Shown here piece by piece: positions 52,306 through 62,296 of a stretch of DNA of 64,000 nucleotides. The position numbers and the translations under genes were made by a program. The notes under the pieces are model-generated. The model searched no databases. It saw only the letters and a list, made by a program, of their open reading frames with translations, and was not told where the DNA came from. Origin of the DNA: Linderina pennispora (taxonomy: Eukaryota > Kickxellomycota > Kickxellomycetes > Kickxellales > Kickxellaceae); NCBI RefSeq assembly GCF_002104995.1, contig NW_024468265.1:1-64000 (forward strand). The letters are read 5' to 3'. How positions within the stretch are numbered: the stretch's first letter is position 1; the number at the start of each line of letters is the position of its first letter.

Positions 52306-53399
52306 CTGAGGTGGGAATATATGCTATACACATGACAAAGCCACCTGTCTGAATGAATAAGAAATATGCAGATGAGCAAACAATGTATGTACCATTTGAT
52401 GACGACCTGTGAAACTATACATACACCACAGCACAGGAAACACCCAAACACCCAAGCACCAGCTGCAATTGCCACAGAATAGCATTTATTAGGTTCTGAC
52501 AACTTTACTATTTTGTTTTCTTAAATCAAAACTCCAATTTTATGTTTCATATAATGCATAGCTTCATTTTGTTAGACACTACTCGATGGACTACATGGCT
52601 AATCTCAAATCGGCAAGTCACTGTGTTAGGAAAATGCTGACTTGACGACTCATCAACTATGTGACCCCCATCCACGAATCCTCCTTCTTTTCTACTTTTT
52701 AATAAGCATAATGTGACACCCGCATTTCTTGACAAATCACTATAGTATTGCTGGGATTCAATGGTTGGAATCATGTACTGTCCCTATTCTTTGAGCTTTC
52801 TGAGCAGACTCAGCGCTGAAGCAAGAGTTGAGTCAATGTCTCAGTCATCACGCGTAATCGCATGCTTCACGTGACAAAATTGTCCCATCATTGAGTTTTC
52901 AGACGCCCCAACCGCTGGCTGGTATAAATTGTGCACCGCTGCAGCACAGCTTGGAGGAACCTCAATCGACTGTTCTCATCAGGATTATGTTTACAGTTAA
53001 TTTACAGTTCTTTGTTCATCGAACATAGACATTGGAACCATGCTGGAAGATGACCGACAGTGCGCCGTCCGTAAAGGGAGGTGTGGGTCCAGCGCTCATT
53101 CGTGACGCTGCTGCTTTTTTCGACCCGTCGATGATCTTGCCTGCTCTGCGCCCCCTCGCTCGCTTTCTGCGGGCGTGGGTTTAAGAGTGCGAGCGGCGAG
53201 GATGGACGCACATTCTGACAGCTCCAATCCACAACACCACCAACCACTCAACAAAACGAATACTAGAATAGCGGATGAGGCTAGTCTGCCTGCAACACTG
53301 TGCCTAGCTGCCAAGGTCAGTTGTGGTCGCCAATATCCTGACTGCCCATCTCTGTGTATCTGGAACAGTACTGGGATGTATCAACGCCGTGTAGATACA
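52306..53399. other. AT-rich region with an isolated TATA box
   Basis: About 1.1 kb. TATAAA at 52923-52928 is followed by a 44-codon ORF at 53050-53184 and an Asn/His/Ser-rich ORF start at 53202. These may be the old promoter and 5' end of the Argonaute pseudogene but no domain links them to it. Confidence 0.4.
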
Positions 53400-54389
53400 A
53401 ACCTGAGTCTAAGCAATCCTGTTTGTTCAAGCGTGACCGCGTATTTGTGGCTTGCGATAATGGCATCGACATTGGCTACGGTATGTCGGCCTGTCACACC
53501 TACTTCCTCAGTATCCGTTCATGCTACAAGCCGTTTTTCAATATCAACATTGCAGCCATCGGGTTGTTCCGCCCTGAGCCACTGCAAAGGTAATCTTCGA
53601 GATACTGCATGTCCGCGATGCAGGTGTGATGCGAAGTACTGGAATGCACGGTTTAGATATTCGCATGGTTGGGCAGTTTGTCAAAGGTATCAAGTTTAAT
53701 ATCCGGCACAAAACAGTCCGTAGCCCAACAGCGTTCACTGCGGCTGGAGTCACAGCACGGCCTCTGAGCCAAGAGACGTTCGAGTGAACTGACCCTGACC
53801 ACGTCGATCAAACCAAGGCTATTACCATTGCCGAGTGCTACAAATTGCGCTACAACATCCGGCTCCAGTATCCGCTCCTGCCCGGGATACTATGCAGGAA
53901 CGGGTCGATGTTCCCAATAGAGTTGTATGGGATTGCCGAAAGACAGTGATGCGGTATAGCACGCGCTTCTTCCCCATCGACTACGATGGCAACCGCAGCG
54001 GAAACTGCGTGCCCGGAATGTGCTTTGATCATTCGGTCACCCTGCCAGGCATGGCCAACTTTTACTTGTACTCGCACACGGCCTTGCGCGGGACGTCGCG
54101 CCCGACGCACTACTATATTTTGCATGATGATGTCCAGTTTTCCCAGGACCACCTGCAGCAGCTCACCTATCATCTCTGCTATACCTAGGCCCTGTGCACT
54201 CGCTCGGCATCGCTGGCTCCACTGGCTTACTATGCACATCGTGTAGCTGACCGCGCCCGCTGCCATTTCGTTGAATCGGGCGTCGGCCTTGATGTTGTAA
54301 TAAGGCCAGAACACCGGCGAGGACTTAGCAAGGGGGAAATGATTATTCGTACGCATCGGCGGCTTGACAGTGCCATGTATTTTGTGTAG
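53400..54389 (+). pseudogene. Argonaute pseudogene: PAZ region joined to the PIWI C-terminus, centre deleted
   Basis: Three blocks match Argonaute in order. First, the linker before PAZ: GIDIGYGMSACHTYFLSIR followed by FNINIAAIGLFRPEPL. Second, PAZ: KFNIRHKTVRSPTAFTAAGV, then AECYKLRYNIRLQYP, LLPGILCRNGSMFPIELYGI. Third, directly after this, the PIWI end: RYSTRFFPIDYDGNRSGN, NFYLYSHTALRGTSRPTHYY, LTYHLCYT, ARCHF, and the typical final MYFV before TAG. The roughly 390 residues that normally lie between, MID plus three of four PIWI catalytic acids, are absent. In addition the frame changes at least twice, and a TAG sits where YTY-ALCTRSAS should continue. It cannot encode a working slicer. It ends 47 bp before the convergent CSC1 gene. 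Confidence 0.8.
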
Positions 54390-54436
54390 TACCCATGCTT
54401 AACCATTTTCCTCATATCATATCCCAGCAGTATATA

Positions 54437-57217
54437 TTATTCCGACTCAGTTTGCTTCTTTATCGGTAGCCAGAATGTAGGCAGGTTTCCAACTAAATAC
54501 GGGTGCTCATACACTGCCAGTCCTTCGTCAAGGACACCCTCCAGTAGCGATATTGGCGACTGGCTAAAGTCAGTGTAAGCGTCTGGCTCGATCCGCGATG
54601 CCCGCTGGTCACGGCCGAGCATTAGCTCAGCACGCATGCTGGCAGTATTGTTGCCGCCGTTCTCCTGGAATGTCACACTGAATCTCGGCGACTGCACCAG
54701 CTCACCCGACAAGGATTCGCCTGAGCCTTGCTCAAGATCCTCGGTATTGATGCTGTAGCTGCGGTCAAGGTCGCGGAACACTGACGGCGTGCGCTGCGGG
54801 TTGACATAGATCCAGCTATATATGATACTGGCGACTGTTTTCACGCGCCGCTTCATCGACTCCCATGCCCTGCTGACTGAGCCCCGCGACTCCTGGTCCA
54901 ATGCATCCAAGGCAGCGCCGAATGGTGATGGCACATGTGGCCGTGGCAGTAGGTAGTCAGTCGAGGTTGCATGGCTTGTTTCCCCTGTATAGTTGACATT
55001 GCTGTCAGTGCGAGACACACCCTCAGTCCGGGATTCAGCCAAATGAGGGGTCGACCCAAGGTGTCCTTCATCGTGCTGATTCCACAAATCAAGTGGCACG
55101 AACGAACCGTCAGCGTAAAACATCTTTGACACGAACGTGATCAGGTAGGCGTTGGCCCAAAGCACTGGGATCAGGAAGAGCACGTACCCGAATGCGACCT
55201 TCAGCGCACAGAGCCCGATGATTAGCAGGTAGTAGTACCACATGCTGCCAATCAGCACCTTGAGGACTGGGATGATCATGGCGCCGGCAGTCTCAAACTG
55301 CCGCGCATACACGTAGTATGCCAGATATTTTGTGACCAGGTACGCAATCGCATAGTACATGGCGGCCAGTACTAGGATAAACGGCGCCAGCGATGAGTAG
55401 GTTGCCAAGATCACGAATATCAGCATGGGCTGCGGCAGAATAAATGACCAGTCAATGTAGTTGGGCCGTAGGGCATCCGCGAACTGGCGCGGCGTCCTGC
55501 ATACCATGCGCCGGAACACGGCGAGCGATATGGACCCCAGCTGCAGCAGCTGCACAGGAAGATACCCCAGCCCATACAGGATGATGTAGTCCATAAAGAA
55601 CGGCGCTGCCTTGGGTAGACTTCTAGCGAACATCTTGGGGATCTCGCTCGGATTCTCTATCCACTTGTCGTACTCGCGGAAGATAGTTTGCGATACCGAG
55701 ATTGTGAGAAGGACGATCACCACCAGAAACAGGAAATAGCGCTGCAGAACCGACATCTGTATGGCAGACCGGCTCTGGGTTCCGGACAGCTCGGCTGCCC
55801 AGTTCAGGATATACGGCACGCATGTGTTCATCAGAGACAGAACCAGCACTGGCGTATTGTATCTGAACAGGCTGCTCAACCACTTGTTCTTCTCCAGATC
55901 GGGCAGTGACGGGAAGTGGTCATTGAGTGATTTTGGCTCCATCATCTTTGACAGCAACGTGGCCATAGCAATCCAGTATGTCAACATCGTGATGTACCCG
56001 ATCAGAGAGAAAGCCCCACGAATGAGCCGCGACCACAGCGTCATAGTCACATTCTCCCAGTGGATATCGCGGGCCTCGGGCGCCAGCTGCGCACGCAACT
56101 GGAATGGCTGCGAATACGAGAAGGTCTGCGCAGCCAAGTGTGCCGAGGCCGCATCACTAAACGTAACAAACCCGACTGTCGATCCGCGCTCGCTCTTGCC
56201 GTCATATGTGGCAAACCACTGCTGCCGCATATTCTGGATAACGCCGTCCACATGGTGAAACGGGCCCATCAGTTTCTGTATCCGCTGGATGCGGCTCTCC
56301 AGATCCCACTCGCGGAACCGCGGCAGCGACCATTCTCTAATCAGCTGCACTGCGTGCTCGCGCTCCGCTTCCTCATGCGATGCCATCAAGGCAAGCAGGT
56401 GCTCTCGGTCGTAGCCATCGGCCGGACACGGATTACCGAGCAGGACTGTGATCTGGTCCTCGATGAGATTCAGCAGCTGCGCTCGCTTGCGAACCAGCAC
56501 GCCGACTCTTGCAATCCGAGGCACAATCTCGACCGAGACCACCTCACCAAGATGGTTCTTCTCAAAGTGCTGCTTCAGGCCCTCCTCGGTCGCCAGCTCG
56601 CTTGGGATTCCTGTGACCATGATAGAGCGAGCCGGCCGGGTATTGCGAACGCGCAAAAGGTAGTGCCACCGCAGAGATATTGCCTGGTACGCAAATCGCG
56701 TAAAGTAAAAGTACACCAGAGCTGTGAACACGTAGGCGAAAGCAAAATGCACGACTAATGGCTGCTCAGAGCCCAATGCAGCTGTGGTGACCGAGTCGTA
56801 CAACGTCCACTTGGTACCATCCTTCTTGACGCCAGAGTGATTTGTTTCGTCGAATATGACCTTGAGCGGCACCAGAACCACCAGCCCAATGACTGCTGCC
56901 ATCGTGCACAGCGCACTCAGCATCTTGAACAGTCGCAGCACAAGCAATGCGTCCAGCCCCACGCTGTACATGATGTCGTAGTCCTTCACATGGAGAACCA
57001 TGGTCACCCATCCCAGAAACGTCTTACCAACCCGTGCTGGTGCCGAGTACTGCAGCCGTGTGCGTGGTGCATACACAGAAGGCCAGCGAAACCGCAACAG
57101 GCAGAACGCCAGGAATGCTGTGCCGCCAATGCTCAATGCAATTGCTGTTTGCGTCAGCAGGTCACTGGCATGTGCTGGGTCGTAAATTGGCGGGTCTTTG
57201 TCGTCTGGGGAATTCAT
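54437..57217 (-). CDS. CSC1/TMEM63-family osmosensitive cation channel
   Basis: Intact 926-residue multi-spanning protein. Three N-terminal helices (TQTAIALSIGGTAFLAFCLL, then the FLGWVTMVLHVKDYD loop and ALCTMAAVIGLVVLVPL) are followed by a cytosolic RRM-like domain. RSIMVTGIPSELATEEGLKQ is its conserved opening and STVGFVTFSDAASAHLAAQ its conserved end. About eight further helices (IYILNWAAELSG..., VIVLLTISVSQ, FFMDYIILYGLGYLPVQLLQ, YAIAYLVTKYLAYYVYARQFE) form the pore region, and a ~240-residue disordered tail closes it. Such proteins are stretch- or osmolarity-gated channels in the plasma membrane or ER. ATG at 57217 is clean. The frame is unbroken, unlike most genes at 29-52 kb. Confidence 0.9.
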   Translation of the reverse strand: MNSPDDKDPPIYDPAHASDLLTQTAIALSIGGTAFLAFCLLRFRWPSVYAPRTRLQYSAPARVGKTFLGWVTMVLHVKDYDIMYSVGLDALLVLRLFKMLSALCTMAAVIGLVVLVPLKVIFDETNHSGVKKDGTKWTLYDSVTTAALGSEQPLVVHFAFAYVFTALVYFYFTRFAYQAISLRWHYLLRVRNTRPARSIMVTGIPSELATEEGLKQHFEKNHLGEVVSVEIVPRIARVGVLVRKRAQLLNLIEDQITVLLGNPCPADGYDREHLLALMASHEEAEREHAVQLIREWSLPRFREWDLESRIQRIQKLMGPFHHVDGVIQNMRQQWFATYDGKSERGSTVGFVTFSDAASAHLAAQTFSYSQPFQLRAQLAPEARDIHWENVTMTLWSRLIRGAFSLIGYITMLTYWIAMATLLSKMMEPKSLNDHFPSLPDLEKNKWLSSLFRYNTPVLVLSLMNTCVPYILNWAAELSGTQSRSAIQMSVLQRYFLFLVVIVLLTISVSQTIFREYDKWIENPSEIPKMFARSLPKAAPFFMDYIILYGLGYLPVQLLQLGSISLAVFRRMVCRTPRQFADALRPNYIDWSFILPQPMLIFVILATYSSLAPFILVLAAMYYAIAYLVTKYLAYYVYARQFETAGAMIIPVLKVLIGSMWYYYLLIIGLCALKVAFGYVLFLIPVLWANAYLITFVSKMFYADGSFVPLDLWNQHDEGHLGSTPHLAESRTEGVSRTDSNVNYTGETSHATSTDYLLPRPHVPSPFGAALDALDQESRGSVSRAWESMKRRVKTVASIIYSWIYVNPQRTPSVFRDLDRSYSINTEDLEQGSGESLSGELVQSPRFSVTFQENGGNNTASMRAELMLGRDQRASRIEPDAYTDFSQSPISLLEGVLDEGLAVYEHPYLVGNLPTFWLPIKKQTESE

Positions 57218-57370
57218 AATTGCAATTGAACATAAAAGTAAAAAGAGCTGATAATAGTGTGGAGAAAAGAAAAGCGCTGCTGCGGGGGAGCCGTCAACAG
57301 CGCTTAGAGCACATGGCCATGCATTAATTTTCGGGTAGACTTCATACTGACGTCACACAAGCGTCTAGGC

Positions 57371-57514
57371 TTAGTGCCAGTCGCGATAATGGACGGACCG
57401 GTTAAATGAGGTGAAGAACACTAACCCACAGCTCGGGCACGGGTACTGAGCGTTTCTGATGCAGAGTACCAGGCCAGCAAGTTTGCTAGTGGCCGCATCA
57501 GCAGTAGCAGCCAT
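57371..57514 (-). CDS. Tiny single C2H2 zinc-finger protein (47 residues)
   Basis: ATG at 57514 (MAATADAATSKLAGLV). The finger CPSCGLVFFTSFNRSVHYRDWH is a full C-x2-C-x12-H-x4-H and ends the protein exactly at its last His. The frame is open upstream to 57589, but the ATG chosen gives the same short layout as the neighbouring finger ORFs. Unknown function; a single finger rarely binds DNA on its own, so protein or RNA binding is as likely. Confidence 0.5.
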   Translation of the reverse strand: MAATADAATSKLAGLVLCIRNAQYPCPSCGLVFFTSFNRSVHYRDWH

Positions 57515-57829
57515 GTTGATTCTTGGAAAACTTATTGAGATGAATAGCTGGGGGGGGGTTGCTGGAGAAGGCACCAGCTCCATGACCACTCTAGCTTGCC
57601 AGGTTTTATACTCGGCCTGTCCGGTGATTTCAAGTAAACCACTCCCCTCTGTATTCCAGTCGTAATGCCATCAGTTTTCTGATAGCATCAACAGGTGCAA
57701 GCCGAAACCTTGTATTTGTAAACATGCGTGCCACGCCATTCCCGGTATAATGCGACACTGCAAGATGTGTCATTTCAAGCTTTGAATAGCCAAATGTGCA
57801 AGCAACAGTAGAACTAATAGACAGCCAAC
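57515..57829. other. Intergenic region between zinc-finger ORFs
   Basis: About 315 bp, with a run of nine G at 57550-57558. Nothing else recognised. Confidence 0.5.
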
Positions 57830-58006
57830 TTAATTTATTAGAAACTTGACCTCCCGCACTTTTCCTGTCATATATCTACCGTACATATCATTGTGCTTGT
57901 CGTACTGTTCCTTAGTGGTGAATGTTCGCTCGCAGACTTGGCAATAGTGTTCACCGTCACGTGCTGCTGGACTGGGGTTGGGAGATGAAACCTTGAAGCG
58001 GGGCAT
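57830..58006 (-). CDS. Tiny zinc-finger-like protein (58 residues), last ligand lost
   Basis: ATG at 58006 (MPRFKVSSPNPSPAARDG) leads to CQVCERTFTTKEQYDKHNDMYG: C-x2-C-x12-H is kept, but the position of the second His is Gly. The tail RYMTGKVREVKFLIN ends in TAA. Same strand and size as the ORFs on either side. The ORF is small enough to be missed by a length cutoff. Confidence 0.45.
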   Translation of the reverse strand: MPRFKVSSPNPSPAARDGEHYCQVCERTFTTKEQYDKHNDMYGRYMTGKVREVKFLIN

Positions 58007-58739
58007 TAGCTAAAAATGAGATACTGGGGATGGAAGCGGAAGAGAGTTTGAGGAAAGCAATGCAAAAGTTGTAGATTACATCTATTTCTTGCCGTGACTC
58101 GGTGTCTCTGTGCAACTACATTGCCAAGACATATCCCTAGAAATTCCTCCACCGATGACAATAGCAGCCTCACATATCTATACTAACTACCTACGCTGCA
58201 TTTCAACATGTACTCGAATGGCAGAATAGCTGCCAGACATGCAACGGAAACTAAACTATTGATATAGCTTTGTCATAATTCTCTTACTAATTAGAAAAGT
58301 CTAGTGCGAACTCTGTAGAACTAAAATACGGATTTTGATGGTGTAGACTCGCCATTATGTGCTCTTATGAGTAAACCATTCTACTGCAGGCTGGTGATGC
58401 TTGCATGTGCGAAGCGATATAATGGAAGGCCGTCACCACCCAACTAGCATTTTGCCATATGGAGCGCATCTTATTCCACACTGCCAGTTCCCCAGTAGGC
58501 TGCCAGATCAACAAAATGTGATACCAAGCACGAACGGCCGCTGCCTGATTTCCTAATTCCGGGTCACATGGTATCCATGACCCTCAGTATTGACTCCTTT
58601 CTTGTGACACCAGCTTGGAGCCGTGCCATACGTAAACAAAAGATGGTTCTAGGACATTCTGCTCAAAGTTGGCACATCCCAATGAATATGCGGATGCTGA
58701 ATTTATTTTTTACGTTGGAAAGTACATCTTATTTTTCAG
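58007..58739. other. AT-rich intergenic region
   Basis: About 730 bp without a recognised gene; lies between two zinc-finger ORFs on the minus strand. Confidence 0.5.
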
Positions 58740-58925
58740 TTAGTTGGGTGGTTGCATGTACTTGTGCGAGATTGTCCAGTGCCAGTCCAAGTATTCTTTC
58801 GCCTCATACTCACTGTGGCACTTCTTGCAGATGAACTTTTTTTTGGCAACCACCTCCACCTCATTTTCGTGGTCGGCATCGTACTGGTTGACCAAAGCAT
58901 CCGTCACGTTATTGCTAGCTGGCAT
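58740..58925 (-). CDS. Tiny single C2H2 zinc-finger protein (61 residues)
   Basis: ATG at 58925 (MPASNNVTDALVNQYDAD). An acidic N-terminus is followed by KKKFICKKCHSEYEAKEYLD and WHWTISH, a perfect C-x2-C-x12-H-x4-H finger, then a short tail (KYMQPPN). Third member of the local group. A T-rich and AT-rich stretch (TATATAGTG near 58974) lies about 50 bp upstream on its 5' side. Confidence 0.55.
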   Translation of the reverse strand: MPASNNVTDALVNQYDADHENEVEVVAKKKFICKKCHSEYEAKEYLDWHWTISHKYMQPPN

Positions 58926-59952
58926 GATTTTTGCGAGCGATAAAACAGAAAGATATGTACCTTTTTATATAGTGTTGCAGCGGTGTGGTGTGAAAGAAGA
59001 AAAGAAAAAATGAGTAAAGCAGATGACAAGGAACGGCACAAAAAATGAATTGCTCAATTTATACTTTGGAGCGAATAGCTACCCCTTACCCCCGCTTTTC
59101 TCTCGCCAGGCCGGTGGCGGGAAAATTCATGACCTGATGTTTGCAATGAAGATCATGTCTGAACAATCAGCAGACATTGATGTGCCACTACGCCGCTTCT
59201 TTCGGCTTTGCCGGCGTCAAATGTGTCTGTTGCAGCTGCAGTAATTGGACTGTGGGATTTTGACTATGGCAGCTGCGCCATTATTGCGTAGGTATGAGTT
59301 TATTCGTAGACTCGACTGAATGGTTAGTGAGCCAGCTTCCGTGCCAGCAGAAATGTCTTGGCGTGAATTGCTTTGGGCCATACCCGTGATACGACAGCTG
59401 CTACTTGCTGATATTTTGCTTAGGCAAAATGCTATGGCCGATGATCGACAGTGCTGTCTTTTCATGATACTAAACAAAGTCGCCATAGTGAGGAGATGGA
59501 GTACGGGCATGACCAACAACCAGGTTGATACTGAGAGGACAAGAGGCAGCACTTATTTTCGCTCAGCAGAATAGGGGATTGGTATAGAATGAGTAGTTTG
59601 TTTAATCTATTGACAATGATTAGCGATACCAGCAATACTATCTACCTGTGTAAAGTCTTTACTCAGCATTCAGATAGTTCTTAGCTAGAAACGTGACTTG
59701 TGCTTGACACAAGGCAAGTCTTGTGTGTTCAGAATATATATAGTATAGCCAAGTCAGGATGTGTTGTGATTTGGAAAGCGTTTTCCATGCCTGTTGTTAG
59801 TTTGTTTACAGCAGGGTGTAACAGATGAGATACAGCCATTCAAGTGTGCACATATAAATTGTGTGGTTTTCCGCCGCCATTCCCACTGCCCATCCAATAT
59901 ATTGTTCACAAGCGTCTATTACCTAGGAATCAATTTACACACACTGAACAGC
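58926..59952. other. AT-rich intergenic region
   Basis: About 1 kb, no recognisable gene. TATATATA-like sequence near 59736 precedes the small ORF at 59953. Confidence 0.45.
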
Positions 59953-60102
59953 ATGTCTGACATCAAGGAGAGCAAGGATACCTGTGTCCATGACAATGGC
60001 AATGGTTTTGAGAAACTACTACCAGAATTTAACAGCTTTCGTAAAGCTGCGATACCAATCCTAAATCACGATGATATCAAACCCCCAAAGAATGCACTTT
60101 AG
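59953..60102 (+). CDS. Small hypothetical ORF (49 residues)
   Basis: ATG at 59953 starts MSDIKESKDTCVHDNGNG and ends KPPKNAL. Low-GC and hydrophilic. It may be the first exon of a longer gene with the ORFs at 60265 and 60569, but I could not define splice sites. No family recognised. Confidence 0.25.
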   Translation: MSDIKESKDTCVHDNGNGFEKLLPEFNSFRKAAIPILNHDDIKPPKNAL

Positions 60103-60226
60103 TAGTTTACACGAATGTGCCAGATATATTCATAGCGCTTGTAGCTTATGTAAAATAATATCTTGTGTACATTGCTACGTAGCATATCTATAGCCATCAC
60201 TGCTCATCCATAAAAGTCATGGATTA

Positions 60227-60233
60227 TATAAAA
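60227..60233 (+). promoter_or_regulatory. TATA-like element before the 60265 ORF
   Basis: TATAAAA 32 bp before the ATG at 60265; close for a promoter with a leader, so it may be chance in AT-rich DNA. Confidence 0.3.
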
Positions 60234-60264
60234 TATCCACCTGCTCCTATCAAAAGCGTGCTGC

Positions 60265-60516
60265 ATGAATTTCCCAACCATCAAACAAGTACGCCGCCTG
60301 TATACTAAAAATCCAAATAGCCTCTCGCAACCAACCAACCCAGGAAACAGATATAGCAACATATCATGTTTTATGAACTCAAATACACATCCTTCTCGGA
60401 GTGGTCTATACAGCAGTGGTAACTATATTACCAAATTTCATATTAGGGAGTATGCAGTGTTCAAGGACAACGACGAAATAAAAAGGATGAAAAGTGGTGA
60501 CTCCGCTGCAAAATAA
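60265..60516 (+). CDS. Small hypothetical ORF (83 residues)
   Basis: MNFPTIKQVRRLYTKNPNSL with Asn/Ser-rich middle and a charged end (NDEIKRMKSGDSAAK). No family recognised. Low-GC composition unlike the housekeeping genes, like its two neighbours. Confidence 0.3.
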   Translation: MNFPTIKQVRRLYTKNPNSLSQPTNPGNRYSNISCFMNSNTHPSRSGLYSSGNYITKFHIREYAVFKDNDEIKRMKSGDSAAK

Positions 60517-60568
60517 CCCATCTCTTCCTAACCTACCTGCTGTGGATATTCATTAAGCTACTACCTAT

Positions 60569-60802
60569 TTGACACTACAGTACCACACCCCTATTTCATA
60601 TTCATCCTATTTCGATTTGTCCAAATGTAGCCCTGACTGCATCGAAGAATACGAAGCATTCGCTCCTCTCATGCAGACCCTCAACAAATATTTGTGTAGC
60701 CTTCAAATAAAAAAGGACAAGCGATTGCCTAGATTCACATCCTCGTATTACCTTTCATTGAGAAAACGGGAAATCACTACACAACAACTGAGAGCAGACT
60801 AA
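60569..60802 (+). CDS. Small hypothetical ORF (77 residues)
   Basis: The open stretch contains YFDLSKCSPDCIEEYEAFAP and a basic end (SLRKREITTQQLRAD). The first codon is not clearly an ATG, so it could be an exon. Its last bases overlap the convergent protease gene by 26 bp. Confidence 0.25.
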   Translation: MTLQYHTPISYSSYFDLSKCSPDCIEEYEAFAPLMQTLNKYLCSLQIKKDKRLPRFTSSYYLSLRKREITTQQLRAD

Positions 60803-61871
60803 CAACAGCCAGCCCCACACCTGTACCGAGCGAAGGGAGCAAGGAATGTCCAATGTTTGCACCATTCACCACAGGTGCTGCAGTCGTCTCCTCCACATCA
60901 AGATACTCCAGTGAGGATGCCTCTAATAGCTCCATATACTGGCTGAAGTAGCTGTTTGTGGTGTCACCATTGTAAGGCCGCGTGGCAGAGTTTCCAGTCG
61001 AGTTGGCTGTCGTAAATTTGGCTGGTTTCAAGTCTGTCGCAGAGGCGATCCAGCTGATGTACTCTGAAGCGTCGGTGTAGTAGCCAGCTACATTATCTGC
61101 GCCGCACTTTGGGTTCCTCAGCTGGGCCCCGGCACCAAAGGAAGTGATACCCAGAAGAGCAATCTTGCCATCCTCGTCATGGACAACAGCGGGGCCGCCA
61201 GAGTCACCCACGCAAGTATCGCGCCCATCATTGCGAGCAAGGCAGATCTGGGTCGCGATATCCCACATAGGGTAAGAGTGCTCGCAAAAGACCTTGTCGC
61301 CAATTTTGAGCTCCGCCTGCATCAGCTCGTCTGCAGGCTTAGTGCTTCCATCCTTAGTCACACCGTAGCCGGCAACCGTGAATACAGTTTCTTCGTTGTA
61401 GCCACCGGTGTAGATTTTGACGGGTGTAGCAACATCGGCCGGGACGTTGGTTGGAAGGATGATCACCCCGATATCGTGGTGGGCCAACTCCGTGTCATAG
61501 CCGCGATGGATATAGTATTTGGTCGAGTTGTATGTCTGGCCAGGTGAGGTGCTTGAATAGCCGAACGTGATGGACAGCGGGACTCCAAAGAATTTGATGT
61601 TGCCCACATATGTCAAGCAGTGGGCAGCAGTGAGGACGACGTTGGGAGCGATCAGTGAACCGGTGCAGAGAGTTGTATCGAAGAGAGGCCTGGCGACAAT
61701 ACGAGCAGTGAACCCGAGACTGTTGTCGGAGACGGGGGCTCCCCCAATGATACGCGGCACGGCAGCAGCAGCACCATCCTCGGGGTGTGCCCTGGGGCTT
61801 TCAGGCAGTGCAGCTGCCCATGTTGCGGCTGTGGCGAGGAATACTGAGCGGAAAAGGGTGGAAAGGCGCAT
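60777..61871 (-). CDS. Secreted trypsin-like serine protease (S1A), probable GPI anchor
   Basis: Intact 364-residue preproenzyme. Signal peptide MRLSTLFRSVFLATAATWAAA, a short propeptide, activation site PRIIGGAP. Catalytic triad: His in VLTAAHCL, Asp in HHDIGVIIL, Ser in CVGDSGGPAV. The Asp six residues before the Ser (DTCVGDSGG) suggests trypsin-like Arg/Lys preference. After the protease domain a Thr/Ser-rich linker ends in a hydrophobic tail (GTGVGLAVVSLLSVVV), the usual GPI signal shape. A TATA-like element on the minus strand near 61977 is about 105 bp upstream. Paralogue of the gene at 62297-63457. Confidence 0.87.
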   Translation of the reverse strand: MRLSTLFRSVFLATAATWAAALPESPRAHPEDGAAAAVPRIIGGAPVSDNSLGFTARIVARPLFDTTLCTGSLIAPNVVLTAAHCLTYVGNIKFFGVPLSITFGYSSTSPGQTYNSTKYYIHRGYDTELAHHDIGVIILPTNVPADVATPVKIYTGGYNEETVFTVAGYGVTKDGSTKPADELMQAELKIGDKVFCEHSYPMWDIATQICLARNDGRDTCVGDSGGPAVVHDEDGKIALLGITSFGAGAQLRNPKCGADNVAGYYTDASEYISWIASATDLKPAKFTTANSTGNSATRPYNGDTTNSYFSQYMELLEASSLEYLDVEETTAAPVVNGANIGHSLLPSLGTGVGLAVVSLLSVVV

Positions 61872-62296
61872 TTTCAGGAGATAGGGTAGATGTTAGGCGT
61901 ATAGACAAAAGACTGCTGTTGCTGCTGCTGCGGTGACAGGCTTGTGTGAGACCGCCTGGACCGAGGGCTGCCTTCTTATAGCCCCACTCTCCAACGGTGC
62001 TTATTGAAATAGCGGCATTCAGGTCACCGTCTTTTGTTCTCAACAGGCAAGGATTTTCAGACACTGCAGACCGGGAGAAGGAAGCGGATGATCCTTACAG
62101 CGGCCATCTGCAAAAGGCGCCTGATTTCCCTTGGTAGGAAATACGGGGTCCAAATGCTCGGACCTGGTGAGACCATGCGCCGTTACGGTACTGTAGCGGC
62201 AGGTAGCTCTCGGGCACATCATTTAGGTTGTATCGGGCAAATTTAGACAAGGGATAGGGAGAAAATTCTTATGGTCAAGATATCAACTTTTAGAAC
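61872..62296. promoter_or_regulatory. Intergenic region between the two protease genes
   Basis: About 425 bp, containing the promoter of the downstream protease on the minus strand; nothing else recognised. Confidence 0.5.
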
